Below are positions 11,115-26,800 of a stretch of DNA of 64,000 bases, piece by piece. How positions within the stretch are numbered: the stretch's first letter is position 1; every line of letters starts with the position of its first letter. A program made the position numbers and the translations under genes. The stretch spans positions 1,536,357-1,600,356 of the forward strand of contig SCFE01000111.1 of assembly GCA_004352715.1 (NCBI GenBank). The letters are read 5' to 3'. This DNA is from Hofstenia miamia (lineage: Eukaryota; Xenacoelomorpha; Acoela). Under the pieces are notes generated by a model. The model was not told the DNA's origin and searched no databases. It saw only the letters and a program-made list of their open reading frames with translations.

Positions 11115-14100
11115 GTAATAAAATACTTACCATTTTTCTAATGTTAACATGCTTTTCTTGTTCTACAAAATTCCTATTGTAAGTCATAGAAATATTATGT
11201 AAATGTTTTTTTGTAAATTTTGTTTTGCATTGAACAAAAACTCCCTTGTTCATGTTACCTCTATACTAATTAATTCATATCTTTCTCAGAAATGAAATCT
11301 ATCATTTCGATCTTTAAAACGTGTATTTTAAGAAAAATAACTATTGTTTTCCTTTTAAACGCATCATTGAAAAATACAAATGTTAATTTGAATCCGGGCA
11401 ATTTCAACAATTGGCGTAGGCAAAGTTTGGTCTCTGCAATTTCAGTTTTTTTATGCAATCAGCAATTAATTTTGAATGATACATTTTCTAGAGGTTTATT
11501 TGTCACTCCTTAAGGTGCGTTCAGTCAAGCATCTTTTGATGAAAGTGCGTTCAGATCAGCATCTTTTTTGATGTATGCTTTTTTGATGCATCTATCAAGA
11601 TTTGGGAGGGTTCAGACGAACGTCTTTTTGATGTACATCAATTTGATGAAATTGCGTTGAGACGAGCATTATTTTGATGCACGGCCACTTGTTTATTCAT
11701 CAATTAAGTTTAATAGGATTTGTGTTTTTCTATCAGTGGGAGGATTATAGTCATCACCTCAATTACAGATTCAAAACGTTCAAATAAAAAATAATTTGAT
11801 GGAGGTTTATTTCTATAGCTATGGTGTATATAATATTGTCAACAAGACTCAGTAGTAAATTTCTGATTGTTCAAGCAAGTGAGACTACTTGCTTAAAGTT
11901 TCCTGTAATTATTAAACTGAAAAATATAATTAAATATGGTTTCAATTAGTTGTGCAGACATGTAATATATATTGACAATTCATTAACATAAATTATGAAA
12001 AATTAATATTGTTTCATTGAAAGGAATAACTGCTTTTTATTAAAAAAAATGGGAACATTTAGAATTCGATACTGGCACAGTTCATTTTGAAGTTGAAATA
12101 ATTGAGCTTCAAAATCCTCATGTTTTAAGACTCATGGCTACTTGAGAAAATCTGTCATCAAAACAAAGTCTTTAATTACTGATTGTTCAAATGAATAATG
12201 TGTGTTCAGACGAGGATGTTTTTTTCATAAAAGTGAAATGATATACATCAAAAGATGTTCATCTGAGATTACCCTTAGCTGTGCAACGATTCACTGGTCA
12301 AATGGTGCTAGTTACTGATAAATGGCAACTGGTACCAATGTTTACTGGTTACTGATTAGACATGTTGACTAGCTAAGTTAACCATTACTGGTTTAATTAC
12401 TAAAAGTATCTTATATTTTTAAGACATTATTCTGTAAAGTTTTTAAAAACAAGCTTCTTTTTAATATAACAAATAGCGGTTCATTCAATAAGACTGTCTA
12501 TCATAATTCCTTGTCGATATTTAATGGAATTTCTAAATTGCAAATCCTCTCTACTAAATATTCAATAATATTGCATTTTATTTTTCATCTGAGTACATGC
12601 AGCAATGATAGTTGACAATAGTAGTTTATACTAGAAATCCTAAGACTTTTTCAAAAACGACTTCAACAAAAATTGTCTGGTAAACACCTGTATTGTCCTG
12701 ACTTTACCCTTATTCCTTTTTATTTATCATTTCTTTATTCACAACCCGCCTGAAAATGTACCTTACTAAAGGTGCGTTCCGACGAACATCTTTTTTATGT
12801 ATGCTTTTTTGATCCATCTATCAAAATTTGGGAGCGTTCAGACGAGCGTCTTTTTGATGTATGCTAATTACATGCATGTAAATATATTGACAATGCAGTA
12901 GTATAACTTGTGAAAAACCAATATTGCTTCATTGAAAGGAATAACTGCTTTTTGCTAAAAATAGAACATTTAGAACTCAATATCGTCAGGGCTCATTTTG
13001 AAGTTAAAATTGTTAACCTTCAAAATCCTCGCATTTTAAGACTCATCGCTACTTGAGACAATCTGTCCCCAAAATAAAGTCATTATTTACTGATCGTTCA
13101 AATGTATAATGTGCGTTCAGACGAGCATCTTTTGAACTACGTCATAAAGATGCAAGCTGTTTGGGCATCAATTTGAACGATGTGCGTTCAGACGAGCATT
13201 TTTTGACGTATATCAAATGATATATATTACAGAGATTCTCGTATGAACGCACCTTTAGATGTTCTGTCTACTAATTGGAAAATTCTTAGACGAACGTCAA
13301 GTTATTTTAGCTATGAACTTTTCACGACCTTACGAGTAATTAAATATAAATTCTACTTGTAAATTTTGGTAGTTTTCATGTTTGTATTTAGATGTTGTTT
13401 TTGTTGAGATGTCGGATAGTTCGCAGCATGTGTCATTGTTTTATCATCTCGGTGTAAGAGTAAATTTCAGTGCCCGTGAAAACATAATTCTTTACAAGAG
13501 AAGTGGTAGCGATGATGCTGCTGCAGTTAAGGTAACTATCTCTTATTAAATAAAATTTTTTAATGTTTTAGTATAGCTTATTTTGTATTTTATGCTAATT
13601 CTCAATCATTTATTAAAGAGGCAAGATGTGAAGTTCACAAGTACCACGTGTATTTCTAGTGTTTCTTAATATCTATTTTTCCGTTTTCTAATTTTTTGAA
13701 GTTGAAATTACTTGATAGTCAAGGAAATTTGTTTAATTAGATATCTCATTAAATAACTCTCTAAGTGATAGTTTTTAAATTTCAGCTTTCAATATTTGCA
13801 TACTTTGCTTTAAAGTTATTTCTTTAAAACTCTGTTATATGCGTTTTTTTACTTATCGCAGCTAGTATAAACATGTCATTTATGGCATCTCACAAAAACC
13901 TAGATTGAACATTGTACAGTTGGGAAATATGCCCATTTAAATAGATTTTGCAAACTTTAGGATATTAATATAAATAAAGCCTATCTTTGACTTGCATTCT
14001 ACAACGCGGGACAACTGAATGTATCATGCAACAGTGCACATAAAATAAGTGTTTTCTGTAAAAAAAATCTGCACTGCACTTTTTAATCCAATGCGCCTTA

Positions 14101-17100
14101 TTTAATAGCAGTGTATGAACTTGCTTAAATAAAGTATGACCCTTCCGACTATTTTGTTTCGCTTTTTGCACCTTATAATCCCGTCCATCTTAGTCTGAAA
14201 AATACGGTAAACATGTTATAATATAAACATTATCAATGCTTTGTTCACACATTCTACCACTCATGTCAGCAATAGTCAAGTAACTTATATCGTCTAAATT
14301 ATTTGAGCTCGCAACTTTAGAGTAGGAATGATGTGTTATCGTTAATGATTTTTGGAGATACCTTTAGAAAGACTAAGATTATATAATACAACGATTGAGT
14401 CAAGCATTATTGGTAATCCCTAGTTAATTTTGATGGAAGTGTTATTTAGGCGTCATGTGTGCATGCTGGCTACTCATTTTTGCCTTACAGTCTTAATCCG
14501 TCCGGCAACTACTGTGAAATCGATTCCTCAATGATGTTTATTCCTGAAAATTTCCGTACTAATGCGTCTCGCCATTATTCTGGACAAAGACTTTCCATGA
14601 AACTCCAACATATCTTACTTGATATTCAACAAATCACAACGTTAGTATATTTTCGCAAATTTTGTTGTATTCACTTAGCGCATCAACATTGTTGTCGAAA
14701 TAAAGTTTTTAAAATGCATGCCGTTTACCTTCTATACTTTGTTCAGTTTTTTAATCCCACTGAACGTTTTATCGCTCCAAGAATGTAGTTCGCTTAGATA
14801 ACGTGTTTTTGAAGTTTTATAATTATGCATTTATAAAAGAGGGAATTCTCATTCAACTAAGATATTATTCCAACTAAGAATATGTAACTAATCTTAAAAT
14901 GTTTCCACTTAATCGAAACTTGGAAGTGCATCCGTTTTATACGCGATATCCTCCTCAAAGGAGACAGATGTGTACATATATAGTACCACCAGAAATCCCT
15001 TTACCAAAGGTCGAACCTCCATATTTTTTCCTTTGTAGAAATGGTTCTTGTGATTCACACCATCCTCAGATGCACAAATGTTTTCCTCATCATTTAATGG
15101 TTCCTCATCCGAAGTCGGCATCCAACTGCCAGGCTCATTTTTGATAGACACTTTAATAACAGTTTAAATTCTGTCATCATATTTTAAAGTGTGTATCTTC
15201 AATTGTTTAAAATACTGCAATGTCTAATTATCCAATATGCCTTTAGATTAAAACTATTCACATCGTTATTTAGAGTTTATACTATTTGGCAGCTATTATA
15301 TAATAAATATCTATTTAAACCATATACATTATTTATAAAATTCAGTTTACCTGGTCACCTAAAAACCGCGGTTTAAAAAATTGTTTTCATATTTCATTTC
15401 TTAATCAACCCGAATTTTTTGAATTTATAGTAAAATGAGAGCTGTCTCATCCAAGACAAGTCATCCAATAACAATTGTAGATTTTTAGATGATGGTTTAA
15501 ATTTAAAAAAACTATTGTAAGCGATATATTTCTTTAATTGGAGATTTGGAATTGAAATGAGTGCTATGATAAATCAATCACTGTGTTTTGCAAAAAATGT
15601 TAAAAAGGCGCATTTATGGAATATTTTATGGATAAAAAAAATTTAAAATCAATTTATTAAAAATCGAATTTTATTAGAAAATCAAAGGAACGTGAATTAG
15701 AATGAGAAAACTATTGAAATTAACTGCTGATTTAAATATTTCAATCCACCACATGAAGATTTTGTTATCAGTTTGTATATCATAAGTTCAATGTTTGCTG
15801 TTTTTGGATTTTCCTGATATACAGTCACCTTAGCTATATATCCAGCCGCGGACACTAACACTGTTCTGGAAGACCATCTATATAATAAAGTTCGCTCTTT
15901 ATCGTTGGAAGATTGCAATAATTTCACTACTGACTCGCCTAGATTCAATTAGTTCAGAATTGTAATCTACCCATGCGATTAAATGAAAGTTTCCTTCCAA
16001 CACATTGGTTTCGAAGTCACGAAATCTTATTTATTTATGTTAACATAAAAACTCAGTTTTCAATAAAAATTCCCTCAATGCTGAGGCATTATATTCTTGT
16101 ATGGCAATTAATTGACTTCATGTATCCCGTCATTTTCACAAAATATTTTAGGACATGTTTTAGCAATAATCTTCTCTTATCATTAACCCAGAGAAATTAG
16201 TTGTAGATTAAATATTGTAAACGTTCCAAAATCTCGAATGGTCTGAATATAAGTAGCAGTTTGCTTTGCACTGGAGCTATTCATTTCAGTGGGGTTTCCT
16301 AAAGCACAAAGTGCAGAATTTCCCGGAAAATGTTGGGAAAACGCTTATATTTAAATCGTCTTTTTTTAAGTCAGCATTTTAGAGGATTGATTGAAAAATG
16401 TAATTATGTTGTAGACCAATTCTGCATGATCACGCAGTATTAGCTGCATTATAGTTTGTTTTAAAATGTTTTGTTATCGTTATGTTTCACACATGAACTA
16501 TTGTATTGTTATAGCTGGATGTTACCTATATAATATGCGATTGCTTCCAATCTAAAATCGTTAAATATCAAAGAATGTAAAATTTTAGAATTAATGCAAA
16601 AGAACTATTTGTGGCCGATTTGAATAAAGCTCGCGATGAACTAAGCGGGGATGCTTACAAAAAAGAGCTGAGTAGAATGAAAAAGCGACTGGACAATCCT
16701 TCACTCATATCTGTTGATACAGTTTACAATCTCCTCATTGGATATCGCGAAATCCAAGTTTGTATTTTTAAACGGTTTTATATATTTCAATTTTAACACT
16801 ATAATTTAAATTTTTAATTACTTATTCTAAACTTGTTATTGTTCTTCTATGGATTCGCGGAAAGTAGTTCTGTATTTTTTTTCACACGATAATTTGAGAT
16901 GTGATTCATCTGTACTGCTCTACCCATATACTGAATTACAATTGAAAGCAATTATAAACGCAGCTTAACAGTCGGTCTTTATACAATCGTGAAGAGTAAA
17001 AAGAAAAGCAAATTTTATAAGTAATGACTGCGATTTTGCTGAATCAGAAAATGTAAAGAATTACTTCCATTTATAAACCTAAACACAGGACACCAGTATT

Positions 17101-17808
17101 AAGAAGGCCAGCCTCAATTGATTTTTTATTATGTATTGTACTGTAGCATTTTTAATGATTTACATAAACAAAATTTCTTTGATCAAAACAGAAAAATTTT
17201 TGAAACAAATATATAAAGGCAACGAACAAATACAGGACTATATTCCTTATGCATCAATAATGCATAAATGCAACAATAATAACCAATATTAAGCAACCAC
17301 ACAACAAATTTAATGCAAGTATATTAGAAGCTTCCATACAATCAAGAATAAAAAAATTAATTTTAGAATTAAGAAAATAAATAACACCAATTTCAACATC
17401 ATTGTCATTACAAAGTCAAAGTATTTTAACAAATAGTAGCAAAGTTGCTGTCTTCTTCACTTGTTTACATGTGAAGATTGTCAACAATCTTACGTCGGAG
17501 CGACACGCACACACTTTGCTACATGAATTAATGAACATCTTTCAGAACATTTAAAATTAGGAATATACCAACATCAACATTCAATTAAAGAAAAAAATTT
17601 AAATTTTATTGAAAACTAATTATTATCCAACAATTGCTGAACCTCTATACATAGAGAACGAAATAAGATCAAATTTAATGAATAACTTAAAAATTATTGT
17701 AACATCAATATTTTACTGTATGCAATTATAACATTTTAAGTGTAGTTCATTGTAAATTATTTTTCCTTCCAAATTTGTTCTGAAAAAGATTTTGAATCGA
17801 AACCGGTC

Positions 17809-17842
<34 letters not shown>

Positions 17843-20800
17843 TATGTTTGTTTAATGTGAATGCATATATAATGTGTTTTAATATTTTTGTGGTGTAACA
17901 TTCAATTATTGCATTTTTAATTTTTTAGTTTAGCGCTGTAAATAGAGGTTTGTGGATCCCTCAATTTTTCTGATATTGTCACTAGTATATCAGATCAGCG
18001 CGACTGAAGTTAACTAACATTTACTTTGTTTGTTTGCTGTTGCCTGGGATATGCTTTATTGGTTATAGTTGCAGGCAGACTACTGTCTTAAACGTAGATA
18101 GGCATCTGTTTTCTTAAAAAGTTAACATGCTTCGTTGCTCACAAGAAAGCAACAAGTCGCGAGCTTCTTTAGAAAGTCTCGTCGTTAAATAGCCATCATA
18201 AAATAGCATATATGCTTCTGACGCGCATTTTATTTGTTTTTAGGACTATCCTACTATGATATCCGTCATTGAGAGTATAGAAGACGCTTCCTTGCCAACC
18301 AACAAAATTACATCAGTTGGTGTTATTACACATCTTTATGCATTCGCACTCAATAGGTATTAGAATTTTTTATGCTTTTTATTTAGTATATTTTAGTATA
18401 TATATATATATATTATTCAAAAAACAACTTAAATTATTTTTCACTTTAAGAAATGACTTTGATTTATTGCTTTCATATTATTTTAGTTCTTAAAAATTGT
18501 TTCCTTGTATGTTACAATTTCCATTCTTCTTAAGGAGTTTAACTGCAAAATTATACACACTATAAGAGCAGAAATTCGAAAAAACTGGAAAATAGTTGCA
18601 TAGTGCTTCTAGTAATCAATTTCTAATGAAAAAATAAGTTTTTGAAAAATTCATGTTCAAATATTATTTTGCCATAGCACCAAGAGCTGAAAATACATAA
18701 ACTAATATATTTATTCCGAAATGTACTAAAAGTTAGTATGCTTTCCCAATTTTGTACAAACAGCTGAATATAAGTATATATATATATATTTCTTTCCTGA
18801 AAGTTTGCTCTGATGTAAATGTTTAGTGACTAGGGTTAAGTAATTATAGTGCAGAGAGCGACATTGAATGCCGTATTGAGTTAAACTCAGATATTTCGTT
18901 CTTCAATTTGGACAGGGTTGAGTTCAAGTTTTGTTTTTAGTGCCACTTTCTATTATAAATTCAATGTTCAATAAATGCACAGTCCAAATTGTACCTACTA
19001 CTTCTGTTCTTAAAAAGTGTTTAGTTATTAAATATACTTCTCCTGAAACCTGTTCCGTTTAAATGCGTTAATAACTGTGTGAGGATTATTTCGGTATATT
19101 AATTAATTTCATTTACAGTGCATTTCAACAAAACATTGCAAGAGTAAAGAATGGCGAAGATGTCCATACTGACCGATAAAGCGTTTATGATTTCGAATTG
19201 TGTATCTCTTTTTTATTGAATAATTTGTTTTTCATTTCTTGTGCTTTATAATTCCTTTGAAATATATATATATATTTGTCTTGAAATCGTGTATATTCGA
19301 TTTTCATTGAAATTTTTTGAAAAGTTAGTTTGACGGTTTGAAGTCATTGGAATTCTCATGTCCGCAAGTAAAAAGCATGGAAAAATAAATCTGTTCGTGA
19401 TCACTGCTTGCACTTACTAATATATCTGATTAGATTAAATGGGGATATTTACCAATTATTCACACTAAGGTCCTTGGGTAAACTTAATAAGTTATTCATT
19501 GAAGCAAAAGAAATTGGTGTTTTCTAGTTGTATTTCACTATTTTTGGATTTTTTGGTGCAAGTAGCTTTAATCATTTGGTTTTGGTATAGAATTACAATG
19601 AGTACTCATGTGTCGCAGGAGGCATAAGTGTACCTATTTTTAAAAATTAAAATATTATTCCTCACTAATTTATTTGATTTTCATAATTATTAATCAAGAT
19701 ACAGCAGCTTTTCATATTTTGAATTATGAAATTTTTAGCGTGGAAAGTTCATTATGTCTTGCCAAACCGTGGAAATTTAGAAATTATATTTGTACAGAAT
19801 GTTGCTTTATTTTATATTTTGCACTAATATTTGAACAAAATTAAATAATAGGTTGGCAATTAATATATTTTCTAGACGTAATGCAGCTGGGGATCGTGAT
19901 AAGGCGCTCGCCCGCATCGAACAAGCTTTGGAAAAGACTGAGAATTACTTTCCGGATATGCTATGTATGTGCGGTCGGATATACAAGGACAAATTTGTCG
20001 AGTCGCATGGTAAAGATAACGATTCCCTACAGAATGCTATTAAATGGTGTGATCTTAATCTTATTCATTGAATATTTAAATAGTAATACTTATGTCCAAA
20101 AATATAGGACCTGAACTTTTCACCATGTATTGAAGCGAAAACTGTTGAACTGAATAATTTGAGATCTACGCAAACTTCCACTGTAGAAGAAGCGGAAAAC
20201 AAAAAATATATAAGTATTGCTCAAAATTTTTAACAATCAAAATCGCTGAATAATACGCAGACAAGAAATATTAATTTGAGTATATAGCAGCCACATTTTG
20301 ATGTAGATTGTCACTAAGTAAGACTTAGGCTTGTCGAAATTCTCAACTTGTGAATTAGGAGTCTTTAAAAAAGGTTAAGGTGTGCTTAAGGGGTTGATAT
20401 TGATTAAATCAGCAATTCTTCTTAGTTTAAATACAAACATTAAAACAATGTCATCAGTTCTTGAAATGCCAAAATCATCAGTGAACGATAACGTGAAAAC
20501 ACTGGGTATATGTGTAAAAATGGGCGTCGTGGAGTACATCATCAAAAATTTAAATCATTTATTACAAATGGAAATGAACAAAAACAAAGATTTAATTTAC
20601 TATGGACTGGAATTCAACAGGTCCCATAAGAAAACTTGCCAAACTTTCGGAAAAGTTGCAAGAAAAATTAGAAAATACTACTTGTGTGGTGAAGAAATTG
20701 GAAAGATTTTTTATTCAACTTAAATAACACAATTAATGTTGTTTTATCATGAGACCTCGGTTGAATGCTTTAAAAAAACGAATGGTTTCTGTTGGGAGAA

Positions 20801-23800
20801 CAGGTATCTGCTCAAAGTGCACAATCGTCTACTCGGAACATTGGAAATCAAATTCAACAATCTATCAAAGGATAGATATTGATTGATTCTAGTAATTCCA
20901 AAAGTATTACAAAAATTTCAACAGCATCATTCACACCAAACTTATCTTTAATAAGACAATGACTTTTGAAATTACAGGGTCATAAAATTTTCCAAGGGGA
21001 AAAATTTTTTGCTTAATCACAATAGCAATGATTTAAAGTTTCAGATCTTGGAGTTCAATTTTGTTCAATTTCTTATAATCGAACAAATGCCTCCACAATT
21101 GAGTCTGTCGAAGAGAGCAATGTGCACTTTTTTGCGGACAGAAGTATTGTGTAATCATGTGAATTTTGAATGCGATATATAGAGCTATCAGATGATTCTC
21201 CGCTTGATTTTTTTCTATCGAAATTATTATTTCCTAAATTACGTATTCCTCGCTTTTATCTATTTGTTTTTCATACTATAAAAAAGAAAAGTAACACTAT
21301 TCATATATTTAGGTACCGTAAAGGTTTTGAAATATACCCTAATGAATATGCAGGAATAAATTTGGCTACTTTATTAATGATATCTGGTGAAGATATGTCT
21401 ACCTCAAAAGAACTACAAAATATGGGTATTGTGTTTAATATTTTTCTAATGTAAGGATAAAATACGAACTATTATCTAATAGTTTACAATTAATTCATAT
21501 TTATTGTGACACTGTCTTGAATTTGAAACTTTCTTTAAATGTTCAATTATTTAGTAGCCTTCGAATTTTTTATGTATCATTCAGTTAATAACTAAATTTA
21601 ATGTGCCGATAGCCTGTGTTTAAGCAATTAATCTTTATTCGGCTTTTAGTTTCAAGGTTATGGTTAGAGTTAATGTGAAAATTCTCTCAATTTTAGGTTG
21701 TCACTATTTGAAAAACACTAGAGAAATATAACACCATTTCTAATAAATAATGAAAAAATATTGAGTGTGCAATTTTATTTATCCAGTTAACCGCTAATTT
21801 TACATAGTATATTTCAACCTGGCCATGATAAGTCAAAGTGGGTGTAGGCGTGTAGTATTTTTAATTGCTTTTTATGAGACGTGATTTCTTGGCGTTTCTC
21901 ATGACATTCCAATTGAATTGAATGAAGAAATTCTTTTTACGTTAATAGCTGATGCCATTTGAGATAATGACTATTAGCATGTCTGTTTGGAACGACCGCA
22001 ATATTTAATTTCATGGTTTATCAGCTATAATTCACGCTTGTTTGTTATTACATTAAAACATAATTCTGTATTTTCTAATTAAATTAAGATTCAAATTGAG
22101 CAATCATGCACTTTTGTCGGATTCGGAATATTTGTAGGACCGTAGCCCGATTTCTAGCCTTCTTTATTTACTTTACCAAAATGAAAATAACATCCTTAAA
22201 GTTTATAAAATTTGAAGTTAGTTTTATTGTCTAAATGAGAACATTTCCATAATTTATTTTTTAATAGATTTATAGTTACAAAGATAATTATGGTCTTTTA
22301 TGTATATAATATCTATATTTAAAGCGAAATCCAAGAAGAAATGATTATTTTAAATCTACTGCGCATTGTGGCAAACGATTTGAATTTTTTATTTTAATTA
22401 TTTAATAACTTATAAAAAAATTACGTTAACATTGATTAGCCTTAAATTTGACAACTCTCATCACACGACGTGGGAAGCTAGAGAATCAAACGGATTATTG
22501 GTCAGTAGCTACGTTTTTTGAAATTGGAGTTTTGAGCAACAAGCATGCTCGTGCGATTGATGCTGCCAGGGTCATGTTTAGACTGCATCCACCTGCCTGG
22601 TATCTTAAATCGACTTTAGGAAATATAAAGCTAATTGCGGAATACCGAAAAAGCACTGAATGTGGCAGCCCCTACTCAAGGTCCAACAATATTCAAGTTC
22701 CAAATGCTGAGGTTTAAATCTTTTCATATTTTAATTTTTAATAAAAACACATTTAAATTATATGCAAAATTCAGCATGTAATCCTACCTATGCATGTGTA
22801 AGCTGCTAGATGGATTGTAACCAAAGTATTTAATTCGCTAATTTCACCCGCTTATCGCTTACGCCTCCTATTTCAATGTCGCTTATCGCTTAGCCGGCTT
22901 ATATTTTTGCACGAAAATCTTTCAATTAACATTGATGAACGCTAAAAGTTTATTTTGCTGTGTTCGCTTATAGCGATTAGATATTCTGATTTTCATAAAG
23001 CTCTTAAGGGCCAACATCAGGCTTTTACTCAGTGACTCCTAAATTATCTAAATAAGGGCCAGGTGAAAGTTTAGGAGACAAGTATGGGGACATTTTAGAC
23101 AAACCTGAACAACACTGGGTAATAATGCTAGTGAATTTATGATTTTCAAATTAGACTTGGTTTTGCAAAGTTATAGCATGGTATACTTTCCTACGCTTTT
23201 AGGCTTTACTATGTCAATCCAAATTTTAGTCAGCATCCAATTTCCTTAATAATCGCCTTGGTTTTTCATATTAACCTTTGTTTTACATATACCAGCGAAA
23301 GGATTTACAGATTTAAGGACTTTTTAATTCTGTTTAATGTTCAGACGCATGTTGTAAGAACGACTCAAGTCCACATTTATCAAAATGGACTTAGGGATTC
23401 AAAAAAACTACTTCAAATTTCTTATCAGATCAGCTAGTTATTTAGCTCATGTTCTCTAAACAAATACATATGAATGAACAAATATCCCATGCATATCAAT
23501 GAATTAAACTTTTTCTTTCTTCCTAATCAATTTTTTTTATTCTTTGTAAATTGTAGAAATAAATTAGAGTCATTTTTCACCATGGCCACGGTTTGAATTT
23601 AACAAATCAGTCATTCTTATACATTATGCTCATTTAGACACTTCACTATGAATTTTGGTTGGAATTCTTTGTCGAGGCTACTACCGAATGTGTTGATGAA
23701 AAAACTATTGCTCCAGTACTTATTTTGGAACAAACCAGTATTCAGAGTGATGAGACAGGTTCTAGTCTTGTCGATGGAATGTCTCAGGTATGCTTACTTA

Positions 23801-26800
23801 ATTAACATGTTTATGTAGTTTTAATTTCAGACGAGGATATTCAGCAAGAACTATACACCAAGCTATATTTCAATTGACTCCGATGCTGAGGCAAGTAAAT
23901 CTGTTTTTGTTAAAAATTGAACTTCGAATCAGTGCTTAAATTTCATTTTGTAATGAATAAAATCTCGTCATAATTATAAATATGGTTAGGCATTTTATCA
24001 AAATATATTTCATTTGACTGTTAGTTTGTGCAGATCAAACTTCATTGGACATTACAGCCGAAATTGCGTCGTTTTGAAAATAATTTGTCAGCACACTATT
24101 TCAACAAAGATATGTTTTTATAAATTGATTCTTTAACTTAAATTTGGCAATAACATATTTCATCGGGAATTACCTGATAATAGCTTGGAGAGTTAACACT
24201 TTTTCCAATTGCTTAAGATCAGCAATAAATGCTGAAGATCGATATTGTTTATAAAAGCTGTGTAAAATGTCAGATAAAGTACCAATTAGAAAATTTTGAA
24301 TTAATTTTGTTTGCTTCCATTGGTAGATGAATCAATCGTCGATTCTGCCTTTAATTATTTATTAATGGACAAGAATATGCTGCTACTTTTTTCTTGTGCT
24401 GACAAATGATGTAGGTTTGCTTCAAATTTGCCTGTTTTAAGTTCAATATATCGCTTTAAACTTACTTAACGTACAATGACCTTTTTTAGCTTATTTCCAT
24501 TTGGCACGTAATTCACAATTCATCGTCTTATCACCAGTGGAAATTCGATTCTTCAACTGTGAGAACTGCCAGGTTATCATTCAAATGCTTTCCAACTGCA
24601 TACACGTTTTCTAATAAAACTGACATTGATCATTATTTCTGGTAACAAAGTTTTTTCCATTTGGAAGTTGAATAATCTCTTCTAATCTATGAACGAAAAA
24701 TATTTTGTTCAGAATTAAGAATTTTTATTAATTGACTTTGAAATATTTTTATCGATGCTTCTGCTGATACTTTAAAAGTTTTATATCAAGAAGCTATCAG
24801 AACATATTATTTCGAATACTACCAGCATAAATATTAAATCTATATTTGCAATTATAAGACATTTTCATAATCATACGAGAGAATATTCTAACAGTATATA
24901 ATGAAGCTTTATCAGTGCATTTTAGCTGTGTAGTTTTTGTTTTATGAATAAAATGTTTAGTCGCTGTGATTCAGATGATCGATGCATGTTTCTTTTCGTG
25001 TGGGCTAATTTTGACAGTTTTCAACTCTACTTTCCTTCAGCTAAATATCGACAAAGGTATTCTTTACTTCTTGAAACTTATTTAAATTCATAAAATTTCT
25101 CCACATTTGTCAAATGTTTTAATAGTAGTGCAATTTAATTTTATATTCGGGCACACGTGTGCGTACGGGTAAGAAAGTATTTTTCGATAGGCCGGTGCAG
25201 TGTTATATTCTGTACCTATGTTATTCATAAAACTAATTCAACCTTTCACATCCTTCAAATTGTGTGCTTGCATAACTAAGCTAAGGAATAGTTTGATTCA
25301 TGATCAGGACTGTGCATAGTAATCACGATTTGTCTTTGCTGACAAGATGCTGAAGTTGAAAGTCATTTTGTTGAATCACCAATGTGTATTAAGAGGTGTT
25401 TCCAGTCAACGATTCATCAAATCAATTTGTGAATTGATTAAGAATTCCTACATGGAAACACCCATTTAAGTGTTCTGTTGAGGGAAATAGTTGATATTTT
25501 TGTCATATCAGAGAAATAATGCGATTTCAGTAAACGATTTGTGAACAGAGCAGTTGTAAAATCTTTAAATCGCACGATCTTTTTTCTTGAAAAAATATTA
25601 ACTCGTGCTGTCAACAGCATTTAAGTTGATGCTTCCATGCACTATTTATCATCCAGTCTACCAATCGAGTTGATGAATCGTTCGCCCAAAGTACTTTGTT
25701 GATTTGTCAACAATTGCTGTGTTGATTAACCTAAGTTCAAACAAGGGAGTATAAATGAGAAATTGCACCAAAGTAAAAGCTGTTAATAAGGTTAATCTTT
25801 TAAATACGTTTTGTTTGAGATAGGAGCTCATATCATTTGTTTCCGTAATGTTCTCATTGTTTGAATTACTTACTGCGAGTGCCTACCGCCGCAGAAATAC
25901 GAAACTCAACGTGGTATAACGCAATCGCTCGAAAGTTACCACGGTTACCTTATTTATAAGTTTTGCAGCTTTAAAGTTAATAAAATTTTGCTTTTTCTTT
26001 TCATCTAAATTACAAATTCTATTAATATTTAATATTTATATTTTTCTTAAAATATTTAATACTGTTGTTTTCAATATTAATTTTCCTCAAATTCGCAATG
26101 TGCATTTTGTGCCGACGGTGCCACCCCATGTTTTGTAAATCGCAATGACCATTTTCCTAACATCTTTTGTTTGAATGGCATTTTCTGTATTCAACTATCA
26201 CATGGGTTTTCTAGATTCTTTGAACAAATAAAGCTAATGATGTCTAGCAGTGGCATGGAAAGTAGTTTTGCGGAGTCGCTTGAACAAACCGAACAGGAAA
26301 TAAAAGTAAGTTATATTACATTTTTATTTATTTCTCTCATTCTGCAGACTTTTTTACTGTATGTATATAAATTACAGTATTTTTGACAAACAACGATCCA
26401 TTAATAATTGATCACTCATGAAATACAAATTTCTTTTGAAAATCGTTTCATGTTAATTTTTTGCAGCTTTTAAACAAAGACAATCACTTTTGTAAACAAC
26501 ATTGATTTCGTTTCCTTCATTAGAAATCCAGGGAAATTGGATTCTTAGCTAAACATTACACACAGATTTATCTGGTGATCTGAATACTTAATTTTTGAAT
26601 ACACTTTTGCATTTTAAAAATTCGAAATTTGAGTATTGTTAATTAAATGGTACTTTGTATTCAAGTATTGTACTTGAGTATAAGGGTAGCTGTTACTTGG
26701 AAACTTGACACTTCTCAGAGATACGTGTAAGTGCTTCTTAATGTTTGAATTGACAGGCTTGGTTTTTGTGATTTGGTTTTGATACCACGTTCCTCCACAG

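Noticed and set aside
14659-14788. Extension of ASK exon 3 past 14640 in an open frame
   Set aside because: The residues do not match ASK1, and the donor at 14641 joins in phase to the well conserved exon 4.
24573-24641. Extending ASK exon 11 to the next donor at 24642
   Set aside because: The frame is open and the phase is the same, but the extra residues break a gap-free alignment with ASK1 between exons 11 and 12. It remains a possible alternative splice form.
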